Shown here: positions 47,974 to 59,086 of the stretch, piece by piece
Layout: every line of letters starts with the position of its first letter
How positions within the stretch are numbered: the stretch's first letter is position 1
Source of the DNA: an uncultured Pelagibacteraceae bacterium
Lineage (GTDB): Bacteria > Pseudomonadota > Alphaproteobacteria > Pelagibacterales > Pelagibacteraceae
Length of the DNA stretch: 64,000 nt
Reading direction: 5' to 3'
Assembly (NCBI GenBank): GCA_902599485.1
Contig: CACKFP010000004.1
Coordinates: 1 to 64,000, forward strand
Program-made: the position numbers and the translations under genes
Notes under the pieces: generated by a model
The model's input: the letters and a program-made list of their open reading frames with translations, nothing else
Databases searched by the model: none
Told to the model about the DNA's origin: nothing

Positions 47974-48246
47974 TTATTTTTTCCGACTATTTAGCTCTTC
48001 CATTACATCTTCAATTTTAATACCACTTTTCTCAAAATATATTATTAAGTGATATAAAACATCCGCTGCTTCATGGATTTTATTTGAGTCTTGCTCAACA
48101 GCGTCTATTAGTTCATTTATTTCTTCTAAAACTTTTTCTTTTGCTAAAGATTTATCTTTTAAAAGCTTATTGGTATATGATCCTTCAACAGGATTACTTT
48201 TTCGATCTCTTGCAAGGGTTACGAGGTCCTCTAAAATCTTTAACAT
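47974..48246 (-). CDS. hisE: Phosphoribosyl-ATP diphosphatase (start adjusted)
   Basis: MLKILEDLVTLARDRKSNPVEGSYTNKLL...EAADVLYHLIIYF. Confidence 0.95.
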   Translation of the reverse strand: MLKILEDLVTLARDRKSNPVEGSYTNKLLKDKSLAKEKVLEEINELIDAVEQDSNKIHEAADVLYHLIIYFEKSGIKIEDVMEELNSRKK

Positions 48247-48247
48247 T

Positions 48248-49000
48248 CTAAATCCTAACAGGTATATCTTTTGAAGCCAAATATTCCTTAGCTTCATTTA
48301 CTGAGTAAGTACCATAATGGAATATAGATGCAGCTAAAACAGCGCTAGCACCTGATTTTATTCCATCAACTAAGTGATCTAAAGTTCCAACTCCACCTGA
48401 TGCAATAACTGGAATATTGACCATAGATGATATCTTTTGCATTAATTCAATATCATATCCAGATTGCGTTCCATCCTTATCCATTGAAGTAACTAAAAGC
48501 TCTCCAGCACCGGATTTCTCCATTTTGGAAGCAAATTCTAAAGCATTTATACCCGTTGGGTTTCTTCCCCCATGAGTAAAGATTTCCCATCCATCGTCTT
48601 TTCTTTTTGCATCAATTGCAACAACAATGCACTGAGATCCAAATTTTCTAGAGCTATCCTCAACAACTTTTGAATTTTGAACAGCTGCTGTATTGATTGA
48701 TACTTTATCAGCCCCACAATTAAGCAATTTATTAATATCATCAATACTTCTAACGCCACCTCCTACCGTTAATGGTACGAAACATTTTTTAGAAGTTTTC
48801 TCTACAACATCATAAATAGTATCTCTATTTTCATTTGAAGCAGTGATATCTAAAAAGCAAATTTCATCTGCACCACCATCGCTATAAATTTTTGCTTGTT
48901 CGACAGGATCTCCTGCATCTTTTAGATCTACAAAGTTAATACCTTTTACAACACGACCATTTTTAACGTCTAAACAAGGTATGATTCTATTTTTAAGCAT
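48248..49000 (-). CDS. hisF: Imidazole glycerol phosphate synthase subunit HisF
   Basis: [50 protein letters not shown]. Confidence 0.98.
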   Translation of the reverse strand: MLKNRIIPCLDVKNGRVVKGINFVDLKDAGDPVEQAKIYSDGGADEICFLDITASNENRDTIYDVVEKTSKKCFVPLTVGGGVRSIDDINKLLNCGADKVSINTAAVQNSKVVEDSSRKFGSQCIVVAIDAKRKDDGWEIFTHGGRNPTGINALEFASKMEKSGAGELLVTSMDKDGTQSGYDIELMQKISSMVNIPVIASGGVGTLDHLVDGIKSGASAVLAASIFHYGTYSVNEAKEYLASKDIPVRI

Positions 49001-49712
49001 CTATTTCTTTTGCGAGCTCATCTAACTTTATATCACCATCGTATATAGCTTTTCCAACTATAACACCTTCAATATTATTTAAATTTTTAGCTTTTTTAAT
49101 ATCATTAATTGATGAAACACCACCAGATATAACTACTGGACAATTTGAAATGTTTGCCACTTTTTGTGTTTCTTCAAAATTTGGACTTTGCTTTGTTCCA
49201 TCTCTGTTGATATCTGTATAAATAATCCTGCTAACTCCATAATTATTTACTTTTTTTAGATATTCGGTTGTTAATTTATCAGATTCTTCTGTCCATCCGG
49301 AGATTGCAAGGTGTCCATCTTTGGCATCCAAACCTAATGCAATTTGATTTTGAAAATTTTTACACGCTTCTTCTAAAAATTTTCTATCTTTTATAGCAGC
49401 ACTTCCTAAAATTACTTTTTCAACACCAGCATCAATATATTTTTGAATAGTCTCAAAATTTCTTACCCCACCTCCTATTTCAATCTTAAGATCAAATTTA
49501 CAAACAATATCACTAATAATATCAATATTAATTGGATCTCCGGTTAACGCACCATCTAGATCAACTATATGTAAATTTTTAAATCCATTATCTTTATATT
49601 TTCCAGCTTGCTCCACCGGAGATATTTCATATTCCGTTTTATTTTCAAAATTTCCTTTGATTAATCTAACGCATTTTTTATCTTTAATATCTATCGCAGG
49701 AAAAATTTTCAT
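48993..49712 (-). CDS. hisA: ProFAR isomerase HisA
   Basis: [52 protein letters not shown]. Confidence 0.97.
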   Translation of the reverse strand: MKIFPAIDIKDKKCVRLIKGNFENKTEYEISPVEQAGKYKDNGFKNLHIVDLDGALTGDPINIDIISDIVCKFDLKIEIGGGVRNFETIQKYIDAGVEKVILGSAAIKDRKFLEEACKNFQNQIALGLDAKDGHLAISGWTEESDKLTTEYLKKVNNYGVSRIIYTDINRDGTKQSPNFEETQKVANISNCPVVISGGVSSINDIKKAKNLNNIEGVIVGKAIYDGDIKLDELAKEIDA

Positions 49713-49713
49713 T

Positions 49714-50652
49714 TTAATTTAAGATTTTTTTCTTTGCTTTTTCAAATTCTTTTTTAGTTAAAACACCTGATTTGTACAAATTATTTAGCTGCTCTAACTG
49801 TTCAACAATATTAGAATTTATATCATTACTATTATTTATTTTTACTTTGTTGATTTTAGTATTATTGAAAGAATTTTTTTTCATTTTATCAAATTTAGAA
49901 TTAAATTTTGAACAATTTACATAACACGCTGAAATTAACATAATTGCCTTATCATTATGCTCAGTTAAGAAAAGATTTAAATCTATATCTAATCTCATAG
50001 GACCAAATATATAAATAAAATCACCTGCAGATTTTAGATATAATTGGTTATTTTTATTTTTAGATATTTTAAATTTTGATAAATTTATTGTCATATCATC
50101 ATTAATTGGAATACTTTTATTATTACCAGATAAACTTGTAATCATTTTTCTAATCTCTTTTGTTTGTTCAGCCAATTCAGCGGAGTTCATCTGATTTAAC
50201 TCATCAATAACTCCGGAAAAATCGTTGTCAGAAAAAGTTTTTTTTAAGTTTTGGTCTGAAAATATGACATAAGATATGAAATCAATTTTCTCTTTTTTCA
50301 TTATTTTTTTTACTTCCGACATTACCCACTTAGAAGCTTGAACCTCGTCTTTAAAATTCTTTTTTTCCATTTTTTTCATTATTGACTTTGCATATTGATT
50401 ATTCATAACATCTTCACCATTTAAAATGGCTCGTTCTAAATCAACATATTTTTTGGGTCCCATAAGATACATTTTGATATTTGCTGAATTCATAAACTCC
50501 TGAAAAAAATCTTCAACTTCATCATTCGTATACTCAATGTAAATATGGCTTTTTGGAACATCAAAATTAATGTCTTCAATACTAATATTTTTAGAATTTG
50601 CACTACTAATGATTAGGATTGTCAGAAAAATAATATAATTAATTAATTTCAT
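49714..50652 (-). CDS. Secreted hypothetical protein with C-terminal SHOCT-like motif
   Basis: Signal peptide; C-term VEQLEQLNNLYKSGVLTKKEFEKAKKKILN. Confidence 0.8.
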   Translation of the reverse strand: MKLINYIIFLTILIISSANSKNISIEDINFDVPKSHIYIEYTNDEVEDFFQEFMNSANIKMYLMGPKKYVDLERAILNGEDVMNNQYAKSIMKKMEKKNFKDEVQASKWVMSEVKKIMKKEKIDFISYVIFSDQNLKKTFSDNDFSGVIDELNQMNSAELAEQTKEIRKMITSLSGNNKSIPINDDMTINLSKFKISKNKNNQLYLKSAGDFIYIFGPMRLDIDLNLFLTEHNDKAIMLISACYVNCSKFNSKFDKMKKNSFNNTKINKVKINNSNDINSNIVEQLEQLNNLYKSGVLTKKEFEKAKKKILN

Positions 50653-50656
50653 TTTT

Positions 50657-51283
50657 TTATAAATTTATAAAATTATCAATTACTTTTAGACCAGTTTTAT
50701 CACTTTTTTCAGGATGAAACTGCGTTCCAAATATATTTTCTTTTTCCACTGCACAAACTATTTTTGATGCATAATCAGTTGTAGCAGCAGTGACAGACTT
50801 ATCATTGGGTATAAACTCATAACTATGAACAAAATACATATGTGAGTTATTTTCTATACCTTTAAAAATTTTACTATCTTTAACAATATTTATTTGGTTC
50901 CAACCAATATGAGGAAGTTTATATTTTCCATCCTTATTATCAATTTTAGAAACTTTGCCTGAAATCCATCCTAAACCTTTTGTTTCAACCTCCTCATATC
51001 CAACATCTGCGAACATTTGAAGACCTACACAAATTCCTAAAAGAGGTTTTTTATTATTTAAGGCAAATTCACTTAGAGTATCAATCATACCAGTTATGCT
51101 ATTTAAACCATCTATACAGCTCTTAAATGAGCCCTGCCCTGGTAAAACTACTTTATCACTAGATTTAATTTTATTTAAATCTGAGGTTACCTCGATATTA
51201 ACTTTATCCTTGGCAACTTCCTTAAATGAGTTAATTACAGAGCTAATATTTCCTGATTTATAGTCAAGAATTGTGACGTCCAT
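50657..51283 (-). CDS. hisH: Imidazole glycerol phosphate synthase subunit HisH (start adjusted)
   Basis: MDVTILDYKSGNISSV, VVLPGQGSFKSC, LLGICVGLQMFAD, GTQFHPEKS. Confidence 0.97.
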   Translation of the reverse strand: MDVTILDYKSGNISSVINSFKEVAKDKVNIEVTSDLNKIKSSDKVVLPGQGSFKSCIDGLNSITGMIDTLSEFALNNKKPLLGICVGLQMFADVGYEEVETKGLGWISGKVSKIDNKDGKYKLPHIGWNQINIVKDSKIFKGIENNSHMYFVHSYEFIPNDKSVTAATTDYASKIVCAVEKENIFGTQFHPEKSDKTGLKVIDNFINL

Positions 51284-51288
51284 TAATC

Positions 51289-51879
51289 TTATAAAGAGCC
51301 CTTTGTAGAAGGAATTGTGCTTTTGTTCCTTGGATCTAATTCTAGTGCAGCTCTTAAAGTCCTTGCTAGCCCTTTGTAACATGACTCTATAATGTGGTGA
51401 CTATTGTCACCATAAATATTTTCGACATGCAAAGTAATTCCGGCTGCTTGAGAAAATGCCTGAAACCATTCTTTAAATAATTCTGTGTCCATCTCACCAA
51501 GTTTTTCAACTTTTAATTTTACATTCCAAATCAAATAAGGTCTGTTTGAAACATCGATTGCAACTCTTGTTAATGTTTCATCCATTGGTAACAGTATGTG
51601 AGCATATCTTTTAATGCCTACAAATTTTTTTGATGCTTTCTTTAAGCATTCTCCAATAGCAATTCCAGTGTCTTCCGTTGTATGGTGAAGATCAATGTGT
51701 GTGTCACCTTTAGCCTTAACAGTTAAATCCATCGATGAGTGTTTAGATAACTGTTCGAGCATGTGATCTAAGAAACCTATTCCTGTGTCAACATTGTACT
51801 TACCTTTGCCATCAATATTAAGGTCGACACTGATATTGGTTTCTTTTGTTTTTCTAGCTATTTTTGCTTTTCTTTTCAT
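51289..51879 (-). CDS. hisB: Imidazoleglycerol-phosphate dehydratase
   Basis: [51 protein letters not shown]. Confidence 0.98.
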   Translation of the reverse strand: MKRKAKIARKTKETNISVDLNIDGKGKYNVDTGIGFLDHMLEQLSKHSSMDLTVKAKGDTHIDLHHTTEDTGIAIGECLKKASKKFVGIKRYAHILLPMDETLTRVAIDVSNRPYLIWNVKLKVEKLGEMDTELFKEWFQAFSQAAGITLHVENIYGDNSHHIIESCYKGLARTLRAALELDPRNKSTIPSTKGSL

Positions 51880-51969
51880 AATTTAAATTAGGTATATAGG
51901 TATTTTTGATTATATCAATAATACTAAACCTGGACTTGAACTATTTAAATTCATATCCATCTATAGTCC

Positions 51970-52485
51970 ATGACAACAATTGTACTTGTAAGAAAGAATA
52001 ATGACGTAGTTGTGGCCAGTGACGGTCAAGTTAGTATGGGTAATACTGTAATTAAGAAAACTGCAAACAAAGTTCGTAAAATTGAGAAAAGAAATGTGAT
52101 TGCAGGTTTTGCTGGATCAACAGCAGATGCTTTAACATTGTTTGAAAGATTAGAGTCAAAACTTGAAAAACATGCAGGAAACCTAACGAGAGCTGCTGTA
52201 GAATTAGCAAAAGATTGGCGTACTGATAAATATTTAAGAAGATTAGAGGCCTTAATGGCAATAGGTGATAAAGAAAAAAGTTTTATAATTTCAGGAACAG
52301 GGGATGTTCTTGAACCTGAAGGAGATGTAATTGGAATTGGTTCAGGTGGAAATTATGCCTTGGCTGCTGCAAAAGTATTAATGGATACTGACATGTCTGC
52401 AGAAGAAATTGCAAAAAAATCTATTAAAGTCGCATCAGATATTTGCGTATTTACTAACGACAATTTGAGTATGGAGAAAATATAA
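51970..52485 (+). CDS. hslV: ATP-dependent protease subunit HslV
   Basis: [57 protein letters not shown]. Confidence 0.97.
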   Translation: MTTIVLVRKNNDVVVASDGQVSMGNTVIKKTANKVRKIEKRNVIAGFAGSTADALTLFERLESKLEKHAGNLTRAAVELAKDWRTDKYLRRLEALMAIGDKEKSFIISGTGDVLEPEGDVIGIGSGGNYALAAAKVLMDTDMSAEEIAKKSIKVASDICVFTNDNLSMEKI

Positions 52486-53852
52486 TGGAAAAATCAAATG
52501 TTACTTCATTTCCAAAAGGTAAAGTTGCAAAAGAAAAAACTACAATAGCAAATTCATTATCACCAAGAGAAATTGTTTCAGAATTAGACAGATTTGTTGT
52601 TGGGCAAAATAAAGCTAAAAGAGCTGTTGCTATTGCTTTAAGAAATAGATGGAGAAGACAAGCATTGGAAGATGATATGAAAGATGAAGTTCTTCCAAAA
52701 AACATTTTAATGATTGGACCAACTGGTGTTGGTAAAACTGAAATCTCTAGAAGGCTTTCAAAATTGGCTGAAGCACCATTTGTAAAAGTTGAAGCTACAA
52801 GATTTACTGAAGTAGGATATGTGGGGCGTGACGTAGAGCAAATTGTTAGGGATCTATTAGAAATCGCTATTGCAATGGAAAAAGTGAAGAAAAGAAAAGA
52901 AGTTCATGCTCAAGCACAAAAATTAGCCGAAGACAGAGTTTTAGATGCACTTGTTGGAAATAAAGCAAGTGTTGCTACAAGAGAAAGTTTCAGAAAAAGG
53001 CTTAGAGACGGCGATCTGGATGATAATGAAATTGAAATTGCAGTTAGCGAATCTAATCAAATGCCATCATTTGAAATACCTGGAATGCCGGGTGCAAATG
53101 TTGGAATGATAAATATATCTGACATGCTTGGAAAATCTATGGGTCAAAAACCTAAAAAGAAAAAAATGTCAGTGAAAGAATCCCACGATATTTTAATTAA
53201 TGAGGAGTCTGATAAATTAATCGAACAAGACAAAATTATAAAGTCCGCAAAAGACTCTACAGAAAATAATGGTATAGTATTTTTGGATGAGATCGACAAA
53301 ATCTCAGCTAGAACAGACAGAGTTGGTGGAGACGTTTCAAGAGAAGGTGTACAAAGAGATTTATTACCATTAATTGAAGGGACTACAGTGAGCACAAAGT
53401 ATGGTCCAGTTAAGACTGATCATATTTTATTTATTGCATCAGGAGCATTTCAATTAGCAAAACCATCAGATCTTCTACCAGAGTTGCAAGGTAGACTTCC
53501 AATAAGAGTTGAACTTGATGCTCTTAATAGTGAGGATTTTATTAGAATATTAAAGGAGCCAGATAATAGTTTAATTAAACAATATAAGGCTCTTTTAAAA
53601 ACTGAAAATGTTGATTTAGAATTTACAGAAGATGGAATTAATACAATTGCACATATAGCGAGCGAAGTAAATTCATCAGTTGAGAATATCGGAGCAAGAA
53701 GATTGCATACTATAATTGAAAGAGTATTAGATGAAATTAGTTTTACAGCAACAGATAGAGCTGGAGAAAAAATTACTGTAGACGGCAAATATATAAAAGA
53801 TAATATTGGCGAATTAGTGAAAGATACTGATCTTTCAAAGTTTATTTTATAG
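52485..53852 (+). CDS. hslU: ATP-dependent protease ATPase subunit HslU
   Basis: [58 protein letters not shown]. Confidence 0.98.
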   Translation: MEKSNVTSFPKGKVAKEKTTIANSLSPREIVSELDRFVVGQNKAKRAVAIALRNRWRRQALEDDMKDEVLPKNILMIGPTGVGKTEISRRLSKLAEAPFVKVEATRFTEVGYVGRDVEQIVRDLLEIAIAMEKVKKRKEVHAQAQKLAEDRVLDALVGNKASVATRESFRKRLRDGDLDDNEIEIAVSESNQMPSFEIPGMPGANVGMINISDMLGKSMGQKPKKKKMSVKESHDILINEESDKLIEQDKIIKSAKDSTENNGIVFLDEIDKISARTDRVGGDVSREGVQRDLLPLIEGTTVSTKYGPVKTDHILFIASGAFQLAKPSDLLPELQGRLPIRVELDALNSEDFIRILKEPDNSLIKQYKALLKTENVDLEFTEDGINTIAHIASEVNSSVENIGARRLHTIIERVLDEISFTATDRAGEKITVDGKYIKDNIGELVKDTDLSKFIL

Positions 53853-54255
53853 TTTTCAAAAATATATCAAAATGTCCTTTCAAAGGACTATTAACTGAAT
53901 CAAAATCAATATTGATAATTTTGCTCATTAATTCAGGACTATTTTTTATATGTTCTGGTACTGAATGTTTTAAAATGCTTAGATCTTTAGATTGATAAGG
54001 ATCATCTAAATTTTTAGATCTCATTCCCTTACCAGTAATCACATTAATTTTTTTTACTTTATTTACGTAACAATTCTCAATAAATTCTGAAATTTTTTTA
54101 TTAGCATCTCCTAACGTATATCCATGAAGATCAATTGTTCTTTCAGAAATAATATGATTATTTGCTTGATACACATCTTTATTCTGAAGTTTTTCTGAAC
54201 TATCTAAAAACTTTTGCCAGTCTTTTTTATCTTTATCTGATATCTTATTTGTCAA
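53842..54255 (-). CDS. Smr-domain protein
   Basis: [38 protein letters not shown]. Confidence 0.9.
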   Translation of the reverse strand: MTNKISDKDKKDWQKFLDSSEKLQNKDVYQANNHIISERTIDLHGYTLGDANKKISEFIENCYVNKVKKINVITGKGMRSKNLDDPYQSKDLSILKHSVPEHIKNSPELMSKIINIDFDSVNSPLKGHFDIFLKTIK

Positions 54256-54839
54256 GCTTGAGTATCAATTAATAACCAGTTTGGATTTGAAGATCTGCTA
54301 TCTTTTGAAAATTTCCAAGTATCTAATACTTTTTTTATTTTTTCTGGATCGCCTGATATTACTTTGTCATCTTTATCTTTTACACACGAAATTATTTCAC
54401 TTACAAATTCAACTGTTACTTCTAGCATATTCTTATTTTGTTCGTGTTGTTTTACTTCTGCAGAACTGATTCCAATAAATGTCGTTTCAGAAGAATGTTT
54501 TTTTGATTGTCTATCTTTAATTGCATCTTCAAATTGTTGATAAACACTTTTATCTAATAAAGTTTTAATATCTTTTAATGTTCCCTTTGCAAAATTTGTA
54601 ATTATCGTCTCGTATGCAATTTTTGCTCCTTTCACAAATTCTTTTTTAGCATTTTCATCAAATGTGCCAGCATTCAAATCAACTATAGGTTTCGAAGGTG
54701 GAGCTTCATGAGCAAAACTTGACTCGATATCTTCCTCGAAACCTGTTTTTTTCCCTAAAATTCCTCTTAATCTTAGAAAAATGAAACCAGCAATCATTGC
54801 AAGAAGAATGATATCGATGTATTCAAAGCTATAACTCAT
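54252..54839 (-). CDS. Tim44/TimA domain-containing protein
   Basis: N-terminal TM; FVKGAKIAYETIITNFAKGTLKDIKTLLDKSVYQQFEDAI...WKFSKDSRSSNPNWLLIDTQ. Confidence 0.92.
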   Translation of the reverse strand: MSYSFEYIDIILLAMIAGFIFLRLRGILGKKTGFEEDIESSFAHEAPPSKPIVDLNAGTFDENAKKEFVKGAKIAYETIITNFAKGTLKDIKTLLDKSVYQQFEDAIKDRQSKKHSSETTFIGISSAEVKQHEQNKNMLEVTVEFVSEIISCVKDKDDKVISGDPEKIKKVLDTWKFSKDSRSSNPNWLLIDTQA

Positions 54840-54897
54840 ATATGTATAATATTTACTATGTTGATAAATTTCAACCTGCTAATTAAATAATAGACAA

Positions 54898-55323
54898 ATG
54901 AACACAGCAATAGTTTTAATTATAGGCATTCCGCTTATTGAAATTTATTTATTTATCAAAATTGGATCACAAATAGGCGCATTTAATACAGTTTTACTTA
55001 TATTAACGACAGCCGTGATTGGAGTTGCTTACGCAAGGTATGAAGGTTTTAACACTTTAAAATCAGGAATTGGACAACTAGTAAAAAACGAAATGCCGGT
55101 ATATGAAATTGTATCCGGCGCAACTCTTGCATTTGCGGCATTTCTCCTGATTTTGCCAGGATTTGCCACAGATTTAGTTGGTATACTTTTAGTTATTCCT
55201 TTTACTCGAAGAATTTTACTTAGCAGATTTGTAAAAAAAAATATTAATAAAAATAGAAAAAAAAATAATTATATTGAAGGTGATTATGAGGATATAAGTG
55301 ACGACAATGACAAAAAATTATGA
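54898..55323 (+). CDS. fxsA: FxsA family membrane protein
   Basis: IPLIEIYLFIKIGSQIGAFNTVLLILTTAVIGVAYARYEGF, LLILPGFATDLVGILLVIPFTRR. Confidence 0.92.
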   Translation: MNTAIVLIIGIPLIEIYLFIKIGSQIGAFNTVLLILTTAVIGVAYARYEGFNTLKSGIGQLVKNEMPVYEIVSGATLAFAAFLLILPGFATDLVGILLVIPFTRRILLSRFVKKNINKNRKKNNYIEGDYEDISDDNDKKL

Positions 55324-55729
55324 AATAGTTCTTAATTATATTAAAGATCTTTCAGTTGAAATACCTGATGCTGAAACATTTTTATTTAGTAGAGAAAATA
55401 TAACAAAATATACTCTTGGTTTAAATATATCAACAAATCCAATCAAAGATCGAACTATCGAAGTGGTTACAAATTTAAACTACAAAGATAAGAGTGAAAA
55501 TAAAAGAAAATCATATTTTGAAATTTCATATGCCACTGTAATTAAATTAAAAAATAAAGAAATGAAAAAGGACGAATTAGAAAGACTTATACTTTGCGAT
55601 TTACAAAATGAAATATATCCTGATTTAGAGAAAATTTTTTTAAAGTCAATTAAAGACGCTGGTTTTCCAGATATGAAGTTAGATAAAAAAATTGACTTTG
55701 AAAAACTCTATCAACAAAAACTTAATTAA
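55298..55729 (+). CDS. secB: Protein-export chaperone SecB
   Basis: YIKDLSVEIPDAETFL, GLNISTNPIKDRTIEVVTNL, FEISYATVIKL. Confidence 0.85.
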   Translation: MTTMTKNYEIVLNYIKDLSVEIPDAETFLFSRENITKYTLGLNISTNPIKDRTIEVVTNLNYKDKSENKRKSYFEISYATVIKLKNKEMKKDELERLILCDLQNEIYPDLEKIFLKSIKDAGFPDMKLDKKIDFEKLYQQKLN

Positions 55730-56390
55730 AGAAATTTCTTTTGAATTCTCTTTTCATAAATTCTTTATGATTTTCTAGCTCTTGTTTTGATGGCTTTATT
55801 ATTTTTTTTGAATAAACTATTTCTTCGTTATTTTCGTTTTTCTTTTTTATTATTTCTTTTTGGAATTGAAATATAGGTTCTTTTTGATCAATTAGATTGA
55901 CATAAACTTTAGATAATAATTCACAATCTATTAAGGCTGTATGTTTTTCCCTTTTGGAGTTGTCTATTCTAAATCTTTTACACAATGCATCTAGACTTAT
56001 TCCAGAACCAGGAAATTTATTTCTAGCGATTTCAAGAGTATCGATGACATTATCTTTTGAAATCTTTTCTTTCTTTATTAATGAGAGCTCATTGTTGAGA
56101 TGACCTATGTCAAATTCTGCATTATGAATTATAATTTTCTTACCTTCTATAAATTTTAAGAAATCATCAGCAACATCGCTAAATTTTTTTTTGTCAGCTA
56201 AAAATTCATCTGTGTATCCATGAACTTTTAATGCACTCTCAGAAACTTTTCTTTCAGGATTTAGATAACAATGAAAAACATTTTTGGTCGGTATTAAATT
56301 TTCAATTTCTATACAACCAATTTCTACTATTCTATGCCCGTCTTTTACCGAAAGACCTGTAGTTTCAGTGTCAAGTACTATTTCTTTCAT
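55722..56390 (-). CDS. dnaQ: DNA polymerase III epsilon subunit
   Basis: EIVLDTETTGLSVKDGHRIVEIGCIE, IIHNAEFDIGHLN, KREKHTALIDCELL. Confidence 0.97.
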   Translation of the reverse strand: MKEIVLDTETTGLSVKDGHRIVEIGCIEIENLIPTKNVFHCYLNPERKVSESALKVHGYTDEFLADKKKFSDVADDFLKFIEGKKIIIHNAEFDIGHLNNELSLIKKEKISKDNVIDTLEIARNKFPGSGISLDALCKRFRIDNSKREKHTALIDCELLSKVYVNLIDQKEPIFQFQKEIIKKKNENNEEIVYSKKIIKPSKQELENHKEFMKREFKRNFFN

Positions 56391-56958
56391 ATAAAATTTT
56401 GTTTTTTAGCAAACTAATTTTTTTTTTCATTATATTTGGACTAAAATTATTATCGACAATATAATTTGCTAATTTTCTTTTTTTTAGCAGATTGGCTTGG
56501 TTTTTTTTTAAGTTTAATAGAATTTTTTTGTTATAATTTTTTCTTTTTCTCAATCTTTTTATTACTTTATTTTGATTAGATTTAACAAAAATTAAAATAT
56601 CTTTTTTATTATAAAGTTTATTTTCTATTAATAAGGGAATATCTAGAACTATAATTTTATTTTTCTTATTTTTATTTAAAAATAATTTCAATTTTTTTCT
56701 TACTAATGGATGAACTACAGAAGATATCTTTTTCAGATTTTTTTTATCTTCGTTAATTGCCTTTATTAGTTGACTTTTTACAATTGGGAAAGATTTGATA
56801 AATCTAGGGAGCTTTTTTTTTAATTTTTTATAACACTCCAAATTATTTTTATATAGAAACTCTACTTCCTTATCTGCGTTGAAAACTGGTGATTTGAAAA
56901 GTTTAGATATAAAAGATTTGCCAGATCCAATTCCTCCAATAACTCCTATTCTAATCAT
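56371..56958 (-). CDS. coaE: Dephospho-CoA kinase
   Basis: RIGVIGGIGSGKSFISKLF, IVLDIPLLIENKLY. Confidence 0.95.
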   Translation of the reverse strand: MIRIGVIGGIGSGKSFISKLFKSPVFNADKEVEFLYKNNLECYKKLKKKLPRFIKSFPIVKSQLIKAINEDKKNLKKISSVVHPLVRKKLKLFLNKNKKNKIIVLDIPLLIENKLYNKKDILIFVKSNQNKVIKRLRKRKNYNKKILLNLKKNQANLLKKRKLANYIVDNNFSPNIMKKKISLLKNKILYERNST

Positions 56959-56964
56959 ATAAAC

Positions 56965-57705
56965 TTAAATACATCTCCCACCATCAACTTCTAGAACTGT
57001 TCCAGTTATCATACTTGCTTCATCAGAACATAAGAAACAAGCAGCATTTCCCATATCTTGAGGAGTGGAAAATCTACCTATTGGGATTGTAGATAAAAAA
57101 GCTTGTTTTTTTTTTGGCGTGTTACCTCCCATGAATGATTTTAATAATGGTGTTTTTCCAGCTACCGGAGCTATAGCATTAACACGCACTTTAAAAGGAG
57201 CCAATTCTACAGCCATGGCCTTTGTTGCGGTAATCATCCAGCCTTTGCTTGCATTATACCAATTCAATTTAGGTCTTGGTGATAATCCTGCCGTTGACGC
57301 AACATTTAGAATAACTCCTCTTTTTATTTTTTTCATTTTCGGCACAAAATATTTTCCACAATAGTAGACTGACTTTGCATTTACATTAAATACCTTATCA
57401 AATTCTTTTTCTGTTACAGTTTCCATGGGTTTGGGTTTGTGTGTAATGCCGGCATTATTTACAAATATATCAACGGAATTGTACTTCTTATAAGCATATT
57501 TTAGTAGAGAATTAAAATTTGATGCTTTAGATACATCGGCAACAAAATAGTCTTGAGATAAATTCTTAGAAACTTCCTTTAATAATTTTAAATTTACATC
57601 AACTAATATTAAATTAGCACCTTCTTCAGTAAACTTTTTTGCTATTCCTTTTCCAAAACCAGATGCTGACCCTGTTATTATTGCAATTTTATTATTAAGT
57701 CTCAC
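56965..57705 (-). CDS. SDR-family oxidoreductase (FabG-like)
   Basis: AIITGSASGFGKGIAKKF, NNAGITHKPKP, YNASKGWMITATKAMAVELA, VDGGRCI. Confidence 0.93.
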   Translation of the reverse strand: MRLNNKIAIITGSASGFGKGIAKKFTEEGANLILVDVNLKLLKEVSKNLSQDYFVADVSKASNFNSLLKYAYKKYNSVDIFVNNAGITHKPKPMETVTEKEFDKVFNVNAKSVYYCGKYFVPKMKKIKRGVILNVASTAGLSPRPKLNWYNASKGWMITATKAMAVELAPFKVRVNAIAPVAGKTPLLKSFMGGNTPKKKQAFLSTIPIGRFSTPQDMGNAACFLCSDEASMITGTVLEVDGGRCI

Positions 57706-57710
57706 AAAAA

Positions 57711-58505
57711 TTAACTTTCTAAAAATTTTATCACTTTTTGATCAATTTTTGGCTCAATATTATGCCATATACTAAATGCTTTTTGTGCTTGAAATAGAAA
57801 CATATTTAAACCATTTTCAATTATATTTCCCGGTTTATTTCCAGCTTTAGAAAAATCAGTGTTAAATGGATTATAAATAACATCAAAAAACAGTTTATTA
57901 TTCCCAGCTTTTAAAAAATCAATATCAAATTTATCGTTTTCCTTTAATCCAATGCTAGTAGCATTAATAATCATATCAAAGTCAGGAAGCATTCCCCAAT
58001 TTATAACTTCTATTCCATCAAATAATTTTTTTAAAATCTGTGCCTTCTCTTTAGTTCTATTACTTAAATAAATTTGTGGAGCATTCAATTTTTTTAAAGC
58101 ATATATAATTGAAGGTACGACTCCTCCTGCTCCCAAAATCATTACCTTTTTATTACTTACATCGTAATCCAACTTCTCTAGACTAAGCTCAAATCCATCT
58201 ATATCAGTATTATAACCAGTAACATTTCCATTACTCAGACAAACCGTATTCACAGATTGAGTCCTTAATGCATGACCACTTAGTACATCTAAATGAGGTA
58301 TAATTTTTTTTTTGAAAGGAACTGTAATATTAAGCCCGTTTATCTGGCCATTTTTAATATTACTACACAACTCTTTCAAATCATCATCATATGCCTGCAA
58401 TTTCCCATAAATTGCTTCAATTTTATTAGAACTTAACCAGTAATTATGTAGTTTTGGTGATAGTGAATGTTCAACAGGATTTCCAACAACTAAATATTTT
58501 TTCAC
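57711..58505 (-). CDS. aroE: Shikimate dehydrogenase
   Basis: VVGNPVEHSLSPKLHNYWL, GLNITVPFKKKIIPHLD, YNTDIDGF, NATSIGL. Confidence 0.97.
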   Translation of the reverse strand: MKKYLVVGNPVEHSLSPKLHNYWLSSNKIEAIYGKLQAYDDDLKELCSNIKNGQINGLNITVPFKKKIIPHLDVLSGHALRTQSVNTVCLSNGNVTGYNTDIDGFELSLEKLDYDVSNKKVMILGAGGVVPSIIYALKKLNAPQIYLSNRTKEKAQILKKLFDGIEVINWGMLPDFDMIINATSIGLKENDKFDIDFLKAGNNKLFFDVIYNPFNTDFSKAGNKPGNIIENGLNMFLFQAQKAFSIWHNIEPKIDQKVIKFLES

Positions 58506-59086
58506 TGTAAACTTTCGATATATTGTTTAATTTGATTAACAGGAAGTCCCATAATAGTATTTTGATCTCCATCAATTTTAGAAAATAGATGTTTTCCTTC
58601 ACCTTCTATTTGGTAGACATTATAAGAATATAAAGCTTCATCTGATATTTTGTTTAAGTACTCTTTTAAATCACCATCACTAAATTCTTTCATCGTTAAA
58701 TTTGCTTTGTCAGTATAATTCCATATCATTGAACCATTTTTTGAAATACACACAGAACTTATTAAATGATGTACTTTTCCATTTAATTTTTTCAAAATAT
58801 TGAATGCCTGCTCTCTATTTTCTGGTTTAGAAATTAATTCACCGTTTAAGTCTATAACACTGTCAGCTCCCAAGACTAAATGATCAATCAATCTTTGGCT
58901 TACTTTATTTGCTTTCAATTCAGCTAAATTTTTTGAGATAATTTCTGGAGTTGCACCTTCATTTAATAAGCTTTGTTTTATAGGTTCTTCATCAATATTT
59001 GAGTGTTCTACTTTGCAGTCAATATTATATTTTACCAAAATTTCATATCTTACCTTACTTTTTGACGCCAAAACTAATTTATGCAT
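58502..59086 (-). CDS. maf: Maf-like nucleotide pyrophosphatase
   Basis: LVLASKSKVRYEIL, VLGADSVIDLNGELISKPENREQAFNILKKLNGKVHHLISSV. Confidence 0.94.
   Translation of the reverse strand: MHKLVLASKSKVRYEILVKYNIDCKVEHSNIDEEPIKQSLLNEGATPEIISKNLAELKANKVSQRLIDHLVLGADSVIDLNGELISKPENREQAFNILKKLNGKVHHLISSVCISKNGSMIWNYTDKANLTMKEFSDGDLKEYLNKISDEALYSYNVYQIEGEGKHLFSKIDGDQNTIMGLPVNQIKQYIESLQ

Noticed and set aside
50657-51382. Long N-terminal extensions in the ORF track (hisH, hisE, tesA, YbbA-like ATPase, PQQ dehydrogenase)
   Set aside because: Extensions overlap upstream genes and lack family similarity; internal starts match the known N-termini, so coordinates were adjusted.
53450-53788. 112-aa minus-strand ORF
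   Set aside because: Antisense shadow of hslU, an unambiguous conserved gene.
53874-53888. GTCCTTT-C-AAAGGAC inverted repeat after hslU, possible terminator
   Set aside because: Lies within the Smr coding sequence, realistic stem is only about 5 bp, and no U-tract follows on the plus strand; too weak to call.
57065-57364. 99-aa plus-strand ORF inside the SDR gene
   Set aside because: Antisense to conserved SDR coding sequence.
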